This document shows, piece after piece, positions 61,804 through 64,000 of a stretch of DNA of 64,000 nt. Location: the NCBI RefSeq assembly GCF_001887595.1, contig NZ_CP017480.1, positions 1,674,001-1,738,000 on the forward strand, read 5' to 3'. The notes beneath the pieces were generated by a model. It searched no databases and was not told the DNA's origin. It saw nothing but the letters and a program-made list of their open reading frames with translations. Position numbers and translations under genes: made by a program. Origin of the DNA: Luteibacter rhizovicinus DSM 16549. GTDB lineage: Bacteria; Pseudomonadota; Gammaproteobacteria; Xanthomonadales; Rhodanobacteraceae. The stretch's first letter is position 1; every line of letters starts with the position of its first letter.

Positions 61804-64000
61804 ATGTCGCATCGTAGAAACCTGCTGACGGCGAGCATCATCGCCGGACTCTGTTGTGTCACCAGCATCGCCGCCGCGCAAGACGCGACGCCGCCGCCGG
61901 CGAAGCCGCAGACCGCCCAGCAAAAAGCTGAAGCCGCCAAGGCCCAGCAGCTCGAGGGCATCACCGTTACCGGCATCCGCGCCAGTCTCGAGAAGTCTCT
62001 CGACACCAAGCGCAACGCCGACGCCATCGTCGAAGCGGTCACCGCCGAAGACATCGGCAAGTTCCCGAACACCAACGTCGCCGAAGCGATGACGCAGATC
62101 CCGGGCGTCACGATCGACCGTCAGTTCGGCCAGGGCGACCGCGTCTCGATCGACGGTACCGACCCCAGCCTCAACCTTACCTTCCTCAACGGCCAGCCGA
62201 TCTCGCAGACGCCGTGGCAGTACGGTGCGCAGCCGAACCGTGGCTTCGACTTCACCATGCTCGCGCCGGAAATCATCGGTCGTCTGGAAATCTACAAGTC
62301 GCCCGAAGCACGCCTGACCGAAGGCAGCCTCGGCGGCACGGTCCTGCTGCATACGCTGGAACCGCTCGACCTGCCGGCCAACACGGTGCGCGGCTCGTTC
62401 GGCCTGAACTACAACGACCAGGGCAGCGGCGGCTCGCGTCCCACCGCCTCGGCGTTGTACAGCTGGAAGAACACGTCCAATACCTTCGGCATCATCGGCT
62501 CGCTTCAGCATTACGAAGAGAAGATCGACCGCCAGGGCCTGGAAATCTTCAGCTACAGCCCGGTCTCGAAGTGGGCGGCGAGTCCCGCCGTGGCCGCGGG
62601 TATCGCCAACGGTTCGCTCAACCCGAACGCGCAGGTTCCCGACGAGGTGAACTCCGCGTGGTTCCAGCAGAACCGCAAGCGTGACACCGCCACCCTCGGT
62701 TTCCAGCTGAAGCCGGCGGATAACTGGAACATCGACGTCAACAGCCTGTTCATCCGCGAGAACTTCGACAACTGGAACCAGTCGATGTACCCGTTCACGG
62801 GTAACGCGCCGGGCAACGTGACCAGCTTCACCCAGGGCCCGAATGGCGTCGTCACCGGCGGCCATGTCTGCGGCAACGACAATCCGGGGTGCCCGGCCAT
62901 CGGCCCGACCCTGATGGACAGCAATGTCCGCAAATCCGTGGTGCGCACATCGGCGTTCGACGTGAAGTCGACCTACGACGGCGACGGTTGGAAGCTCGGC
63001 GGCGCGGCTGGCTACAGCAAGGCCCGCAACGACAATATCTCGCAGGCCGTGATCGAGCCGCAGTACGCCGGCGGTTACACCTGGGACATCAACCACGGCT
63101 TCAACTTCGACAGCCCGGCGGCGGCAAAGAACCCGGCCAACTGGCACATGGGTGACGCGGACGGCCTCGGTGGCTGGCCCGGCAACTACGGCGATTACAG
63201 CGCGAACTCGCGTGACTCGTACGCGCAGCTCGACTTCAGCAAGTACTTCGACAACTTCTTCAACGAACTCCAGGTGGGTTACCGCTGGAATCGCCACGAA
63301 GAAGGCATGAACGCGCACGTCTACGGCGGTAACGGCGCGACCTCGCTTGCCGATCTGGGCACCAACGGCCTGACCAATATTCTGGGCAGCGTGGGTGGCT
63401 ACGACGGCGCTGCGGAGCACGTCAGTGCCGATCCCGACAAGCAGTACGCCTGGGTCCGCGCAACCAATGGCGGCAACGAAGATGCGGGTACGTTCCTCAA
63501 CGGCACGTACAAGCTCATCGAGAAGACCAACGCGGCCTACGCCCAGCTGAACTTCGCCGGCGGTGGTTTCCACGGCAACCTCGGCGTGCGCTACGTCGAT
63601 ACCAAGACCGACGGCTTCGGCTACAACTACTCGGGTGCACCGGTGCTTCCCGCGCCGGCCGGCAGCTACCAGAAGGCGTCGCAGACCAGCAAGAACTGGC
63701 TGCCGTCGATCAACGTGGCCTACGACCTGACCGACGACATCATCCTGCGTGCCGCGGCCGCCAAGGTCATCGCCCGCGCGCCGTACAACATGCAGGTCAA
63801 CAATCTGTTCCTCAACGATACGGTGTTGACCGGCTCGGGCGGTACCCCGGACCTGAAGCCGTATAAGTCGAATAACTACTCGCTTTCCGGCGAATGGTAC
63901 TTCGCACCCCAGTCCTACTTTGCGATCACGGGCTTCTACAAGAAGATCGACGATTACATCTTCCAGGACGTGGTCGAGGAGCAGCACTTCAACTCGGCGA
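61804..64000 (+). CDS. TonB-dependent receptor for carbohydrate uptake (3' end outside window)
   Basis: The first 732 residues of an outer-membrane receptor; the gene is open to the window end. It has a GGGGAGG ribosome-binding site, a signal peptide (residues 1-25, 'LLTASIIAGLCCVTSIAAA'), a TonB box region 'LEGITVTGIRASLEKSLDTK' and a plug with 'NVAEAMTQIPGVTIDR' and 'EARLTEGSLGGTVLLHT'. This N-terminal style is typical of the Xanthomonas/Caulobacter sugar-uptake receptors. Next to glk and the permease it probably imports a glucoside or glucose oligomer. Confidence 0.92.
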   Translation, partial: MSHRRNLLTASIIAGLCCVTSIAAAQDATPPPAKPQTAQQKAEAAKAQQLEGITVTGIRASLEKSLDTKRNADAIVEAVTAEDIGKFPNTNVAEAMTQIPGVTIDRQFGQGDRVSIDGTDPSLNLTFLNGQPISQTPWQYGAQPNRGFDFTMLAPEIIGRLEIYKSPEARLTEGSLGGTVLLHTLEPLDLPANTVRGSFGLNYNDQGSGGSRPTASALYSWKNTSNTFGIIGSLQHYEEKIDRQGLEIFSYSPVSKWAASPAVAAGIANGSLNPNAQVPDEVNSAWFQQNRKRDTATLGFQLKPADNWNIDVNSLFIRENFDNWNQSMYPFTGNAPGNVTSFTQGPNGVVTGGHVCGNDNPGCPAIGPTLMDSNVRKSVVRTSAFDVKSTYDGDGWKLGGAAGYSKARNDNISQAVIEPQYAGGYTWDINHGFNFDSPAAAKNPANWHMGDADGLGGWPGNYGDYSANSRDSYAQLDFSKYFDNFFNELQVGYRWNRHEEGMNAHVYGGNGATSLADLGTNGLTNILGSVGGYDGAAEHVSADPDKQYAWVRATNGGNEDAGTFLNGTYKLIEKTNAAYAQLNFAGGGFHGNLGVRYVDTKTDGFGYNYSGAPVLPAPAGSYQKASQTSKNWLPSINVAYDLTDDIILRAAAAKVIARAPYNMQVNNLFLNDTVLTGSGGTPDLKPYKSNNYSLSGEWYFAPQSYFAITGFYKKIDDYIFQDVVEEQHFNSA

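Noticed and set aside
61579..63987. An 802-codon frame antisense to the TonB receptor and glk end
   Set aside because: The sense strand codes a receptor with signal peptide, TonB box and plug; the antisense frame has no recognisable feature.

Overview
The window is a 64 kb piece of a GC-rich gammaproteobacterial chromosome. The gene content suggests the Rhodanobacteraceae/Xanthomonadales group (a Luteibacter- or Dyella-like organism). This rests on the algZ-algR-hemC order, an Entner-Doudoroff cluster next to N-acetylglucosamine genes, a large TonB-dependent receptor of the carbohydrate-uptake type beside glucokinase, and many REP-like palindromes of the form 'tGGGAGCCGctTCAgCGGCGAT'. The assignment is an inference; no rRNA or tRNA gene is present to confirm it.

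Layout. 1-5500: end of a DUF3379 gene, a family 2 glycosyltransferase, a WYL regulator with a patatin-like lipase, an unknown membrane protein and a DUF481 outer-membrane protein. 5600-9800: hemC, the AlgZ/AlgR LytS-LytTR two-component pair, a carboxylesterase and a small secreted protein. 9845-11840: a DUF350 / DUF1190 / ATP-grasp operon like E. coli yjfL-yjfM-yjfC. 11930-16521: two divergent S9-family peptidases. 16758-26594: a kdp potassium-uptake locus with two extra small proteins and an outer-membrane porin inside it, and a frameshifted kdpC. 26871-33325: a small secreted protein, an AraC regulator, and a MarR / outer-membrane lipoprotein / EmrA / EmrB multidrug efflux operon. 33439-40016: a PagL-like lipid A deacylase, a GGDEF-EAL protein, an extradiol dioxygenase and a divergent SDR/LysR pair. 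40071-45445: DUF2239, a MATE exporter and an RND permease. 45658-47900: a BtuB-like receptor under a cobalamin riboswitch. 47962-55923: nagA / SIS isomerase / GntR regulator on the minus strand, divergent from zwf-pgl-edd-eda. 56115-57631: a DMT transporter and an NYN-domain protein with an unusual tandem repeat upstream. 57881-64000: a LacI regulator, a FucP-type sugar transporter, glucokinase and a TonB receptor cut by the window end.

How the parts fit. The last 16 kb looks like one sugar-catabolism island: outer-membrane uptake, inner-membrane permease, glucokinase and the Entner-Doudoroff enzymes, with palindromic LacI/GntR-type sites in both divergent promoters. About 27 REP-like palindromes fill the gaps between operons; in three places they supply the stop codon or C-terminal residues of a gene. 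The strongest candidates for something new are the tandem-repeat RNA upstream of the NYN gene, the expanded kdp operon, and the 15-nt repeat shared by the riboswitch aptamer and its terminator.
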